Below are positions 1 to 6,090 of a stretch of 7,566 bases of DNA, in pieces (the stretch's first letter is position 1; each line of letters opens with the position of its first letter). The notes below the pieces were generated by a model. That model was not told where the DNA came from. It did no database searches and saw only the letters and a list, made by a program, of their open reading frames with translations. Made by a program: the position numbers and the translations under genes. Source of the DNA: Gemmataceae bacterium (GTDB lineage: Bacteria > Planctomycetota > Planctomycetia > Gemmatales > Gemmataceae); contig SIAL01000168.1 in NCBI GenBank assembly GCA_009691815.1, forward strand, positions 1 to 7,566, in the 5' to 3' direction.

Positions 1-1532
1 TGGCCAAACAGTCGCGGGTTCATCAGCCTCAGGTTGCGAATGATGGGCACAAAACCCATCTGATCAAGCACTTGGCTTTGCAGGTCGATGCCGGGAGCGA
101 TTTCGGTGAGTTCGATCCCCTGCTCGTGAATCTCAAATACCGCTCGCTCGGTAATGTAATGAACGCGCTGGCCCCGGCGGCGGGCTTGATCGGCGCTGAA
201 ACTGATCTGATCGACCGATGGGACGAACTTTGGAATCGCTCCCTCGGCAACGATTCGCAAACGACCTGATTCCACAACCACCTTTAGGCCACCGGTGGTA
301 AAAGTACCGCAAAAGACCAGATGCCTTGCATTCTGACTGATGTTGACAAAACCGCCAACCCCAGCTAGGCGGGTGCCAAAACTCGACACATTGACATTGC
401 CCTTCTGGTCGATTTGGGCCGCTCCCAATGCCGCAAAATCCAAGCCCCCTCCATCGTAGTAATCAAATTGGGAAGGCTGATCAATGATGGCCTGGGGATA
501 GGATGAGGCCCCAAACGAAAGCCCGCCCGCTGGCAGGCCACCAATGGGCCCCGACTCCACGGTGAGTGTGACCTGCTCCAACATGTTTCGCTCCAAGGCG
601 ATGCGGGCTATCCCCTCAGGCATCCCGATCCCTAGGTTTGCAATCGCACCCGGAAAAAGTTCATCGGCCGACCTTGCTGCAATGATGCGCCTTTCATCAA
701 GGGGCATTGGCCCGGCCGTTGTGGTATCACCTGGTCCCGCCGTTACAAAGGCCCGGTTGAAATCCTCGGCAAAAGTTTGCTCATGATCTTTCGGATCGGC
801 AACGACAATCTTGTCCACCAGAATCCCAGGTACCCGGACCCGTTTCGGATTAGCCGGGCGGTCCAACAGGCGTGCAACCTGAGCAATGACGATTCCGCCC
901 CAGTTGCGGGCCGCCTGTGCCATGGGCAAGATCTCGCCGATGATGGCCTCATCATCCATGACCAGATTACCAAGGGGATCCGCTGCCGTGGACCGGATCA
1001 ATGCCACATGAATGGGAAAAGCCTTGTACCAAAGCCAAACCTTGTCGCCCAGAGTCACCCGTTCCACCAGATCTTCGGTGGTATTGCTGTTGAGTTTGCC
1101 GCCCTGGTGCAGGGGGTCGATAAAGGTATCGAGCCCAACATGGGTAATGCAGCCTGGTCGTTTTGCGGCAATGTCCCGAAACAATTGGCAAAGAACCCCC
1201 TGGGGGAAGTTGTAGGCTTCGATGTCTCCCCCGAGGGCCAGCTTGCCCATGCGTGGCGCTAGTCCCCAATGCCCGCCGATAACCCGCTTCACCAACCCTA
1301 GGTGGGCAAGGTGATTGATGCCTCGGGTTTTTCCATCTCCTTGACCGGCCGCATAAACCAGAGTGAGATCACGAGGCAGACCCGTTGCCAAAAACTGTTC
1401 CTCGATGGATCTGGTCAAGGCTTCGGGATGGGCCGAACCGATGAAACCGCCCGTCGCAAGGGTCTGGCCATTTTGAATGAGGGCAATGGCCTCGGTTGCC
1501 GTTGCCAGTTTGGCATCCCGAGGACAGCTCAT
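1..1532 (-). CDS. pct: Propionate/acetate CoA-transferase (Pct family), 3' end cut by window edge
   Basis: The open frame starts at ATG 1532-1530 and runs 510 codons without a stop to the left edge. It encodes a fused alpha-beta family I CoA-transferase, which moves CoA between acyl-CoA and free short-chain acids such as acetate and propionate through a glutamyl-CoA thioester. It resembles Clostridium propionicum Pct over its whole length, as I recall that sequence. Shared blocks include GFIGSAHPEAL (residues 29-39), AYNFPQG (106-112), FPIHVALIR (172-180), GIGMPEG (301-307), VESGPIGG (325-332), FDYYDGGGLDF (356-366), VFCGTFTTGGLKV (406-418) and APGIDLQ (479-485). E326 (bases 555-557) sits at the catalytic glutamate position. 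Family members are about 520-540 residues, so only some 10-30 residues are missing. The start overlaps the SDR stop as ATGA and has a strong GGAGGA ribosome binding site, so it belongs to the eut operon. The family is secure; the physiological acids are not known. Confidence 0.93.
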   Translation of the reverse strand, partial: MSCPRDAKLATATEAIALIQNGQTLATGGFIGSAHPEALTRSIEEQFLATGLPRDLTLVYAAGQGDGKTRGINHLAHLGLVKRVIGGHWGLAPRMGKLALGGDIEAYNFPQGVLCQLFRDIAAKRPGCITHVGLDTFIDPLHQGGKLNSNTTEDLVERVTLGDKVWLWYKAFPIHVALIRSTAADPLGNLVMDDEAIIGEILPMAQAARNWGGIVIAQVARLLDRPANPKRVRVPGILVDKIVVADPKDHEQTFAEDFNRAFVTAGPGDTTTAGPMPLDERRIIAARSADELFPGAIANLGIGMPEGIARIALERNMLEQVTLTVESGPIGGLPAGGLSFGASSYPQAIIDQPSQFDYYDGGGLDFAALGAAQIDQKGNVNVSSFGTRLAGVGGFVNISQNARHLVFCGTFTTGGLKVVVESGRLRIVAEGAIPKFVPSVDQISFSADQARRRGQRVHYITERAVFEIHEQGIELTEIAPGIDLQSQVLDQMGFVPIIRNLRLMNPRLFG

Positions 1533-2281
1533 GCGTACCATCCTCCGTTGACATGAAGGGTTTGGCCGGTGATGTAGGAGGCCAACGGACTGCAGAGAAA
1601 CAAAATCGCGTGAGCGATGTCGTTGGGTTCGCCAAAGCGTTCTAACGGAATCTGTTCCATCATGGCCATTTGAACCTTATTGGGGATGCTCTTACCCATC
1701 TCGGTAAGGACGACCCCGGGGGCGACCGCGTTTACGGTGATTCGTTTTTTTGCAAGCTCTCTGGCAAGGACGCGGGTCATGGCCTCGACGCCCGCTTTGG
1801 CCGCGGAGTAGTTGGCCTGCCCAAAAAAACCAAGGGAGGCGGCAATGGATCCAAGGTTGACTATCCGACCCTCCGGGCGAAGGGTTTCGGCTGCCATCCG
1901 ACAAACATGAAACACGCCTGTGAGGTTGGTATCCAAAACAACTTGCCAATCTTCATCGGACATCTTTTTTATGGTTTTGTCACGAAGGACTGCGGCGTTG
2001 TTGATGACAATATCCACCCCGCCAAATGCCAGGATGGCTTTTTCAAACAGACCCCTAACGGCCTCTTTGTCTCTAACATCACAGGCCACACAGAGGACCC
2101 GTTCCCCAAGTTGCACGGCAATGGCATTGGCCTTGGTTAGGTTTTTTTCCTCGGCATCGGGATAATAGTTGATCACCACCGAAGCCCCGGCTTCGTGAAG
2201 TTTTTTCACCGTCGCCTCGCCCAGTCCTTGGCTGGCCCCGGTCACGATCGCGGTTTTTCCCTCAAGCGAGATGGCAATCAT
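1529..2281 (-). CDS. Short-chain dehydrogenase/reductase, FabG/PhaB-like
   Basis: A complete 250-residue classical SDR, the usual length for FabG (3-oxoacyl-ACP reductase) and PhaB (acetoacetyl-CoA reductase). The Rossmann nucleotide-binding motif TGASQGLG is at residues 14-21, the NNAA motif at 94-97, and the catalytic tetrad is N119, S145, Y158 and K162 (in GQANYSAAKAG). The C-terminal ITGQTLHVNGG (237-247) is typical of the FabG group. The enzyme should be cytoplasmic and use NAD(P)H. It overlaps eutC by 20 bases upstream and the CoA-transferase by four bases downstream. Context suggests reduction or oxidation of a hydroxyacyl or ketoacyl-CoA, or a small carbonyl compound linked to ethanolamine breakdown. 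That is inference, because SDR substrates cannot be read from such motifs. It is unlikely to be the housekeeping fabG, since no other fatty-acid gene is nearby. The ATG at 2281 has a weak GAG element about eight bases upstream. Confidence 0.92.
   Translation of the reverse strand: MIAISLEGKTAIVTGASQGLGEATVKKLHEAGASVVINYYPDAEEKNLTKANAIAVQLGERVLCVACDVRDKEAVRGLFEKAILAFGGVDIVINNAAVLRDKTIKKMSDEDWQVVLDTNLTGVFHVCRMAAETLRPEGRIVNLGSIAASLGFFGQANYSAAKAGVEAMTRVLARELAKKRITVNAVAPGVVLTEMGKSIPNKVQMAMMEQIPLERFGEPNDIAHAILFLCSPLASYITGQTLHVNGGWYA
1541..1546 (-). promoter_or_regulatory. Strong ribosome binding site for the CoA-transferase gene
   Basis: The minus strand carries GGAGGA at 1546-1541, inside the last codons of the SDR gene, eight to nine bases ahead of the ATG at 1532. 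It is the best Shine-Dalgarno match in the window and supports this start, which also overlaps the SDR stop as ATGA. Confidence 0.7.
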
Positions 2282-3056
2282 GTGGTTTTCTCAAAAGGGT
2301 GCCCTTGGGCATTTCTTCGCGGATGCCCACGCCGCTATAGCAGGAACTCTTTAGAGATCCCGCAAGATTTAGAATGCGCCGGGTCGCCTCGGGGATGCCC
2401 ACGCCCCGGTCATGAATGCTGGCAATAAGGTTTCGCTTTGCATCGGTGTCACCTAGTTTAGGTCGATAGGCCAAATAGGCGGAGAGGCTTTCCGCTGTGG
2501 AAAGTCCCGGTCTTTCGCCGATGAGGAGGACCACAACGCAAGGCTCAAGTAGGGAACCGATATCGTTCAAAATCCCAACGCGGGCACGGTGAATGAAGAT
2601 TGGTTGGCCTAGTTGCCAACCTTTTTCCAGAGCCTGTTGGGTAAGGGCGGTCCACAAAGGGAGACCCTGGTTTTGCAGGGCCAAGGCGGAAAGTCCATCG
2701 GCAAGCAGGATTTGCATCTGGGGCGACCTTGGACATTCAATCAGGATTCGTTCCCGGTCCTTTGGCAGAAGTTTACGACCCAGATCCGGCCGCAAGAGAT
2801 AATCCGTTGCGGTAGCGGCCTGGCTTGTAACAAAAAGCGGCCGACGGGGAAAGGAGGCTGCCCAAGCCAGAACGGTTTCAGGGGTGGTCTCCTGAAACAC
2901 AGCATCCCTGGCCCCGGCATGATCGGCCCGAAGGGCGAGCCAATCCGCCGTGGAAAGCGAGGCACCATGGCGGGGGGCAAATACCCGGGCCGGGGTCAAG
3001 GCAGCGGCCAAGGAGGCAAGTTTCAAGGAGAGTTGTTCCTTCGCCGGGTTGGTCAA
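2262..3056 (-). CDS. eutC: Ethanolamine ammonia-lyase small subunit (EutC)
   Basis: The 264-residue light chain of ethanolamine ammonia-lyase, which with EutB binds adenosylcobalamin and converts ethanolamine to acetaldehyde and ammonia. Family landmarks are LRADHAGARDAV (residues 42-53), YLLRPDLGRKL (86-96), ILLADGLSALAL (116-127), and VVVLLIGERPGLSTAESL (174-191), the strongest signature. The length fits non-enteric EutC; the E. coli protein is nearer 295 because of an N-terminal extension absent here. The start is TTG at 3056-3054. The frame upstream hits a TGA at 3086-3084 with no ATG or GTG between, and the first internal methionine is residue 114, too far in to serve as the start. The TTG overlaps the permease stop as TTGA. 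An AGGGGA-like ribosome binding site lies about eight bases upstream, within a small hairpin. The tail after GVGIRE (242-247) has about 17 more residues and runs 20 bases into the SDR gene. Confidence 0.95.
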   Translation of the reverse strand: MTNPAKEQLSLKLASLAAALTPARVFAPRHGASLSTADWLALRADHAGARDAVFQETTPETVLAWAASFPRRPLFVTSQAATATDYLLRPDLGRKLLPKDRERILIECPRSPQMQILLADGLSALALQNQGLPLWTALTQQALEKGWQLGQPIFIHRARVGILNDIGSLLEPCVVVLLIGERPGLSTAESLSAYLAYRPKLGDTDAKRNLIASIHDRGVGIPEATRRILNLAGSLKSSCYSGVGIREEMPKGTLLRKPHDCHLA

Positions 3057-4549
3057 CGGGGATTCCCCTGAAGGGTTTTGAGGTCAACGGGTGGCCCTTT
3101 GAAACTCTTCCTTGCGGATATTAACCACATTAAAACAAGGATAAATAGAAAGGCTATGACCACATAACCCGCCTTTTCCGAAGGGGGTTGGGTGCCAATC
3201 ACCAACAAACCTAGGCTTCCTACAATGCTCAGGATGGCGAGTGGTTTGAACCAGATCCCCACCTGCCAGGGCCCCATGGCCGTCCAACTGCGGCCATGGG
3301 CCATCAGGCCCAAAAAAGTGGGGAGCACATAGGACAAGTACAAAAAGATCGTACAAGCTGCGGTGATGGTGGCATAAACATCGGCATAGGCGGTGAACAA
3401 CACCGAGCCAATGGCAACCACCCAAACCGCATTGGCGGGAACCTGGGATCCCGGGCGAACTTGTCGCAACCACTGCGATGCCGGGAGTCCACCATCCCTG
3501 GCAAAGGCAAACACCATGCGCGAAGCCGAGGTAATGGTCGCCATCCCACAAAAGTATTGGGCGACAAGGATCGCCACATAGGCGATGGTTTCCAGCCAGC
3601 CAGGAAGGTTTTGTTCGAGTATCTCGACAAAGGCCCGCTCCCCCTGATTGGCGATGTGGTGGTGGTCATCAATCACCAACACCGCCACCCCCAACAGGAT
3701 CCAGCCGGCAATACCTGAAATCAAAACGGATTGCATTATCCCCCTTGGGACATTAATGGCGGCGTTTCTGGTCTCTTCTGCTGCATGGGCGGAGGCATCA
3801 AATCCCGTGATGGTAAAAGCAGGCAAAAGCAAAGCCAAAAGAAACAACCAGGCCATCGACTGGGTGATGGGCCAAACGGGGCTTATCCCATTCTTCTCAT
3901 CCATCGCGGGATATCCGCTGAAATTATGAAATTCAAGAAGTCCAAGTGGGTGACCCGGTTCCCCACAAGCCAAAAGGATCACCACCAAGAATACCGAAAC
4001 CCCAAGAATCCACCAACCACTAAACGAGGTGAGTGGCCCGACATAGCGGGTTCCCAAAAGGTTGAGAAAGATCTGGGACAGGGTAATCAGAGCCACGGCG
4101 GCAACTTGGGTGTACTCGCCCGGATCATCTCCTCCGAAAAGGCCGCTGACCACAAAACGCCAAGTTCCGACATTTATCGCAGCAAGCACGGTTACTAGGC
4201 CCGCCAGGTTTAACCATGCGGTAATCCAACCCATGGCCCGGCCACCCAAAAGCGAGGCCCAATGATACAGCCCCCCCGAGGTCGGAAACGCCGAGGCGAT
4301 TTGCGCCATGGTCGCCGCCACACAAAGCGAGAAAAGCACCGCCACCGGCCAGCCGATGCCTATTGCCGCCGGACCAACGGCACAAAATCCCAGATGAAAC
4401 GAAGTGATCCCCCCGACAAGGATGCAGATAATCGAGAAAGAAAGGGCGAAGTTGGAAAACCCCGAAAACCCGCGAAATAGCTCTTGAGAGTATCCCATTT
4501 TCGAAAGGACGGATTCGTCATTGGCTTTGTCGCTATCACTGAAATTCAT
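3053..4549 (-). CDS. APC-superfamily amino acid/amine permease, probable ethanolamine importer
   Basis: A 498-residue integral membrane protein with about 12 hydrophobic helices and short polar ends, the standard layout of the amino acid-polyamine-organocation superfamily. The start GYSQELFRGFSGFSNFALSF (residues 19-38) leads into a broken first helix (SIICILVGGITSF, 39-51). FPTSGGLYHWAS (88-99) follows helix 2, FTITGFDASAHAAEETRNA (245-263) marks helix 6 and the following loop, and SASRMVFAFARDGGLP (341-356) follows helix 8. These features fit the amino acid/choline transporter (ACT) subgroup, which contains GABA and choline permeases, better than the shorter Eat-type ethanolamine permease of proteobacteria. 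It sits between eutB and eutC, overlapping each by four bases (ATGA at its start, TTGA at its stop), so import of ethanolamine or a similar amino alcohol is the natural inference. An AGGA ribosome binding site lies seven bases before the ATG. Transport family is firm; substrate is inferred from context. Confidence 0.88.
   Translation of the reverse strand: MNFSDSDKANDESVLSKMGYSQELFRGFSGFSNFALSFSIICILVGGITSFHLGFCAVGPAAIGIGWPVAVLFSLCVAATMAQIASAFPTSGGLYHWASLLGGRAMGWITAWLNLAGLVTVLAAINVGTWRFVVSGLFGGDDPGEYTQVAAVALITLSQIFLNLLGTRYVGPLTSFSGWWILGVSVFLVVILLACGEPGHPLGLLEFHNFSGYPAMDEKNGISPVWPITQSMAWLFLLALLLPAFTITGFDASAHAAEETRNAAINVPRGIMQSVLISGIAGWILLGVAVLVIDDHHHIANQGERAFVEILEQNLPGWLETIAYVAILVAQYFCGMATITSASRMVFAFARDGGLPASQWLRQVRPGSQVPANAVWVVAIGSVLFTAYADVYATITAACTIFLYLSYVLPTFLGLMAHGRSWTAMGPWQVGIWFKPLAILSIVGSLGLLVIGTQPPSEKAGYVVIAFLFILVLMWLISARKSFKGPPVDLKTLQGNPR
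3054..3070 (-). promoter_or_regulatory. eutC ribosome binding site within a GGGG/CCCC hairpin, TTG start
   Basis: Just before the eutC TTG (3056-3054) the transcript reads AGGGGAATCCCCG. AGGGG serves as the ribosome binding site with eight bases to the TTG. GGGG and CCCC (3068-3058) can pair around a three-base loop, hiding that site. Because this segment holds the last permease codons, ribosomes finishing the permease would open the stem. This would couple eutC translation to permease translation. The sequence is plainly seen; the regulatory role is inference. Confidence 0.4.
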
Positions 4550-5970
4550 GCTTTCATCCTATCTGTCAAAAGGGGCATAAGATCCCCAAGAAAAGTGGCG
4601 TTTCGAGATTGGCCCAAAAGCGTAGAACCTTTTAGGATCTGGCGCGATTCCAACCACGCCTGAAACTCGGGAGCCGCCGTCAGAGCTAATAGCGATCGTA
4701 CATAGGCCCCATCATGGAAACTGGTCGTTTGGTAGCCTAGCATGACATCATCGCCGGATGGTACGCCCATGATGTGGTTGCACCCCGCCTGGGCCAACAA
4801 CAATAACAGGTTGTCAAGGCTGTTGTGGTCTGCTTCGGCATGGTTGGTGAAGCAGACATCCACCCCCATGGGAAGGCCAAGGAGCTTGCCCATAAAATGG
4901 TCCTCAAGCCCCGCACGAATGATCTGCCGCTCGTCAAAGAGGTATTCCGGGCCGATGAAACCCACCACGCTATTCACCAAAAACGGGTCAAATTCTCTGG
5001 CAACACCATAGGCCCTGGCTTCTAGAGTGAGCTGATCCACCCCGTGGTGGGCCCCGGCGGAAAGGGAACTCCCTTGCCCGGTTTCAAAATACATCGCCTG
5101 TTTGCCTACCCAGGAAACATCCCGTTTCGAATGGTGCTCCAGCGTTTGTTCCAACCCTTCTCTCAACAACGAAAGGCTCACTCCAAAGCTGGCGTTGGTC
5201 GCTTGGGTCCCTCCGATCGACTGAAACAAAAGGTCCACCGGGGCACCACGGCGCATTGCTTCAAGCTGGGTCGTGATATGGGCTAAGCAACAATTTTGTG
5301 TGGGGATGGATAACGAGGTAATCACCTGATCCAAGGTGTGGAGGATGGCTGCTACCGACTCCACCGAATCCACGGCAGGATTGACCCCAATGACCGCATC
5401 ACCGGCCCCCATAAGCAAACCGTCGAGTGTTGAAGCGACGATGCCGCGCAGATCATCGGTGGGATGGTTGGGTTGTATGCGAATTCCAAGCGTTCCCGAT
5501 AACCCTGTCGTGTTTCGACACCGTGCCACATTTTGTATGCGTGAAGCAATTCCCACAAGCTCTTTGTTGGATAAAAGTTTTGTCACCGCCGCAGCGATCT
5601 CGGGGGTAATGGCCCAGGCAAGAGCCTTCCAGTCTGGAATGCGGGTATCGGCCTCGGGGCCACCCCGAAGTAGCCATTCCCGAAACTCCCCCACACAAAG
5701 GGTGGCAATAGGGGCCAAGGCGGCTTTGTCGTGTCGATTTTGGAGGAGCCTCGAAACATCGTCTTGGTCGGGGTCGATCAAGGGTTCGGCGACAATGGAA
5801 GCGAGGGACAGATCCGCAAGGGCCAGCTTGGCAGCGATGCGTTCGCGTTCGCTTTGGGCGGCAATTCCGGCCAGGACATCGCCCGATTTCGGTTCATTGG
5901 CTTTGGCGAATAGCTCCGCCAGTGTCCCAAAGGAGAATCGTTCGCTTCGGATTGTGTGGGAATACACCAT
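4546..5970 (-). CDS. eutB: Ethanolamine ammonia-lyase large subunit (EutB)
   Basis: The 474-residue catalytic heavy chain of adenosylcobalamin-dependent ethanolamine ammonia-lyase (ethanolamine to acetaldehyde plus ammonia), a TIM-barrel enzyme acting with EutC. Compared from memory with E. coli EutB (453 residues), the match runs end to end: KANEPKSGDVLAGIAA (23-38), LGIRIQPN (161-168), GDAVIGVNP (190-198), LAHITTQLEAMRRGAP (229-244), YFETGQGSSLSAGAHHG (294-310), GFIGPEYLFDERQIIRAGLE (337-356) and GDDVMLGYQTTSFHD (406-420). Substrate and cofactor residues are kept: R164, Q166, N197, E296 and D371 correspond to E. coli R160, Q162, N193, E287 and D362. Differences are about five extra residues before YFETG and a slightly longer C-terminus. 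The ATG start fits the family N-terminus; a GGGTGA element at 5981-5986 is a plausible ribosome binding site. It is the first gene of the overlapping set, and its TGA overlaps the permease ATG. Confidence 0.97.
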   Translation of the reverse strand: MVYSHTIRSERFSFGTLAELFAKANEPKSGDVLAGIAAQSERERIAAKLALADLSLASIVAEPLIDPDQDDVSRLLQNRHDKAALAPIATLCVGEFREWLLRGGPEADTRIPDWKALAWAITPEIAAAVTKLLSNKELVGIASRIQNVARCRNTTGLSGTLGIRIQPNHPTDDLRGIVASTLDGLLMGAGDAVIGVNPAVDSVESVAAILHTLDQVITSLSIPTQNCCLAHITTQLEAMRRGAPVDLLFQSIGGTQATNASFGVSLSLLREGLEQTLEHHSKRDVSWVGKQAMYFETGQGSSLSAGAHHGVDQLTLEARAYGVAREFDPFLVNSVVGFIGPEYLFDERQIIRAGLEDHFMGKLLGLPMGVDVCFTNHAEADHNSLDNLLLLLAQAGCNHIMGVPSGDDVMLGYQTTSFHDGAYVRSLLALTAAPEFQAWLESRQILKGSTLLGQSRNATFLGDLMPLLTDRMKA

Positions 5971-6089
5971 GGATCAGCCATCACCCGCACAAAGGATCCT
6001 GCCTGTGATTATTTTAGTGGAAAAGCAAAAAGAGGCGAAGACAGGTTAAAACCGTGCTTACCCGAACCGGGATGGCAACGGCCCCTTGC
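5971..6089. other. Intergenic region between DUF1501 and eutB
   Basis: This 119-base gap is the only real non-coding space in the window and must hold any promoter specific to the eut genes. It contains two short inverted repeats close to the DUF1501 stop, an A/T-rich middle around 6003-6050, and a GC-rich stretch next to the eutB start. No tRNA, small ORF with family features or repeat array is visible. No cobalamin-riboswitch B12 box (GCCACTG-like) was seen, and the gap is short for a full riboswitch of that class. Confidence 0.7.
6011..6039 (-). promoter_or_regulatory. Weak sigma-70-like promoter candidate before eutB
   Basis: On the minus strand TAAAAT (6016-6011) matches five of six bases of a -10 box. 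A poor TTCGCC lies 17 bases upstream (6039-6034) where a -35 box would be. The site is about 40 bases before the eutB start, in the only A/T-rich part of the gap, so it is the best promoter candidate. The -35 match is weak and promoters in the inferred phyla are poorly defined. Confidence 0.25.
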
Positions 6090-6090
6090 C
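6061..6090 (-). repeat. Two adjacent small inverted repeats just after DUF1501
   Basis: In the minus-strand transcript the last base of the DUF1501 stop begins GGCAA-(7 bases)-TTGCC (6090-6074), followed three bases on by CCCG-GTT-CGGG (6071-6061). Stems are five and four base pairs. No run of T follows directly, so this is not a convincing intrinsic terminator. The hairpins could stabilise an mRNA end, mark a weak or factor-dependent terminator, or mean nothing. Confidence 0.3.

Noticed and set aside
777..1262. Plus-strand open frame of 161 codons opposite the CoA-transferase
   Set aside because: It is the complement of the well-conserved pct frame and shows no domain or start signal of its own.
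29..1269. Short minus-strand open frames (29-277, 743-973, 967-1269) that could suggest a broken gene at the left
   Set aside because: Reading the frame from ATG 1532 gives an unbroken 510-codon Pct-family protein to the window edge, so these are other-frame shadows and no frameshift is needed.
2321..2406. Direct repeat of GGATGCCCACGCC at about 2321 and 2393
   Set aside because: Both copies encode the short GVGI motif in two places in the EutC C-terminal region (residues 218-221 and 242-245). Two copies in coding sequence are best explained by similar codons, not by a mobile or regulatory repeat.
5336..6049. Plus-strand open frame of 237 codons opposite eutB
   Set aside because: It lies almost wholly opposite a strongly conserved gene, its translation is low-complexity Ser/Arg/Ala-rich with no family features, and it is explained by the codon bias of eutB on the other strand.
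5971..6089. Cobalamin riboswitch upstream of the B12-dependent lyase
   Set aside because: No B12-box-like GCCACTG sequence was found and the gap is too short for the usual structure of about 200 nucleotides.
6061..6090. Intrinsic terminator after DUF1501
   Set aside because: The stems are only four to five base pairs and no T-run follows, so a rho-independent terminator is not supported; it is listed only as an inverted repeat.
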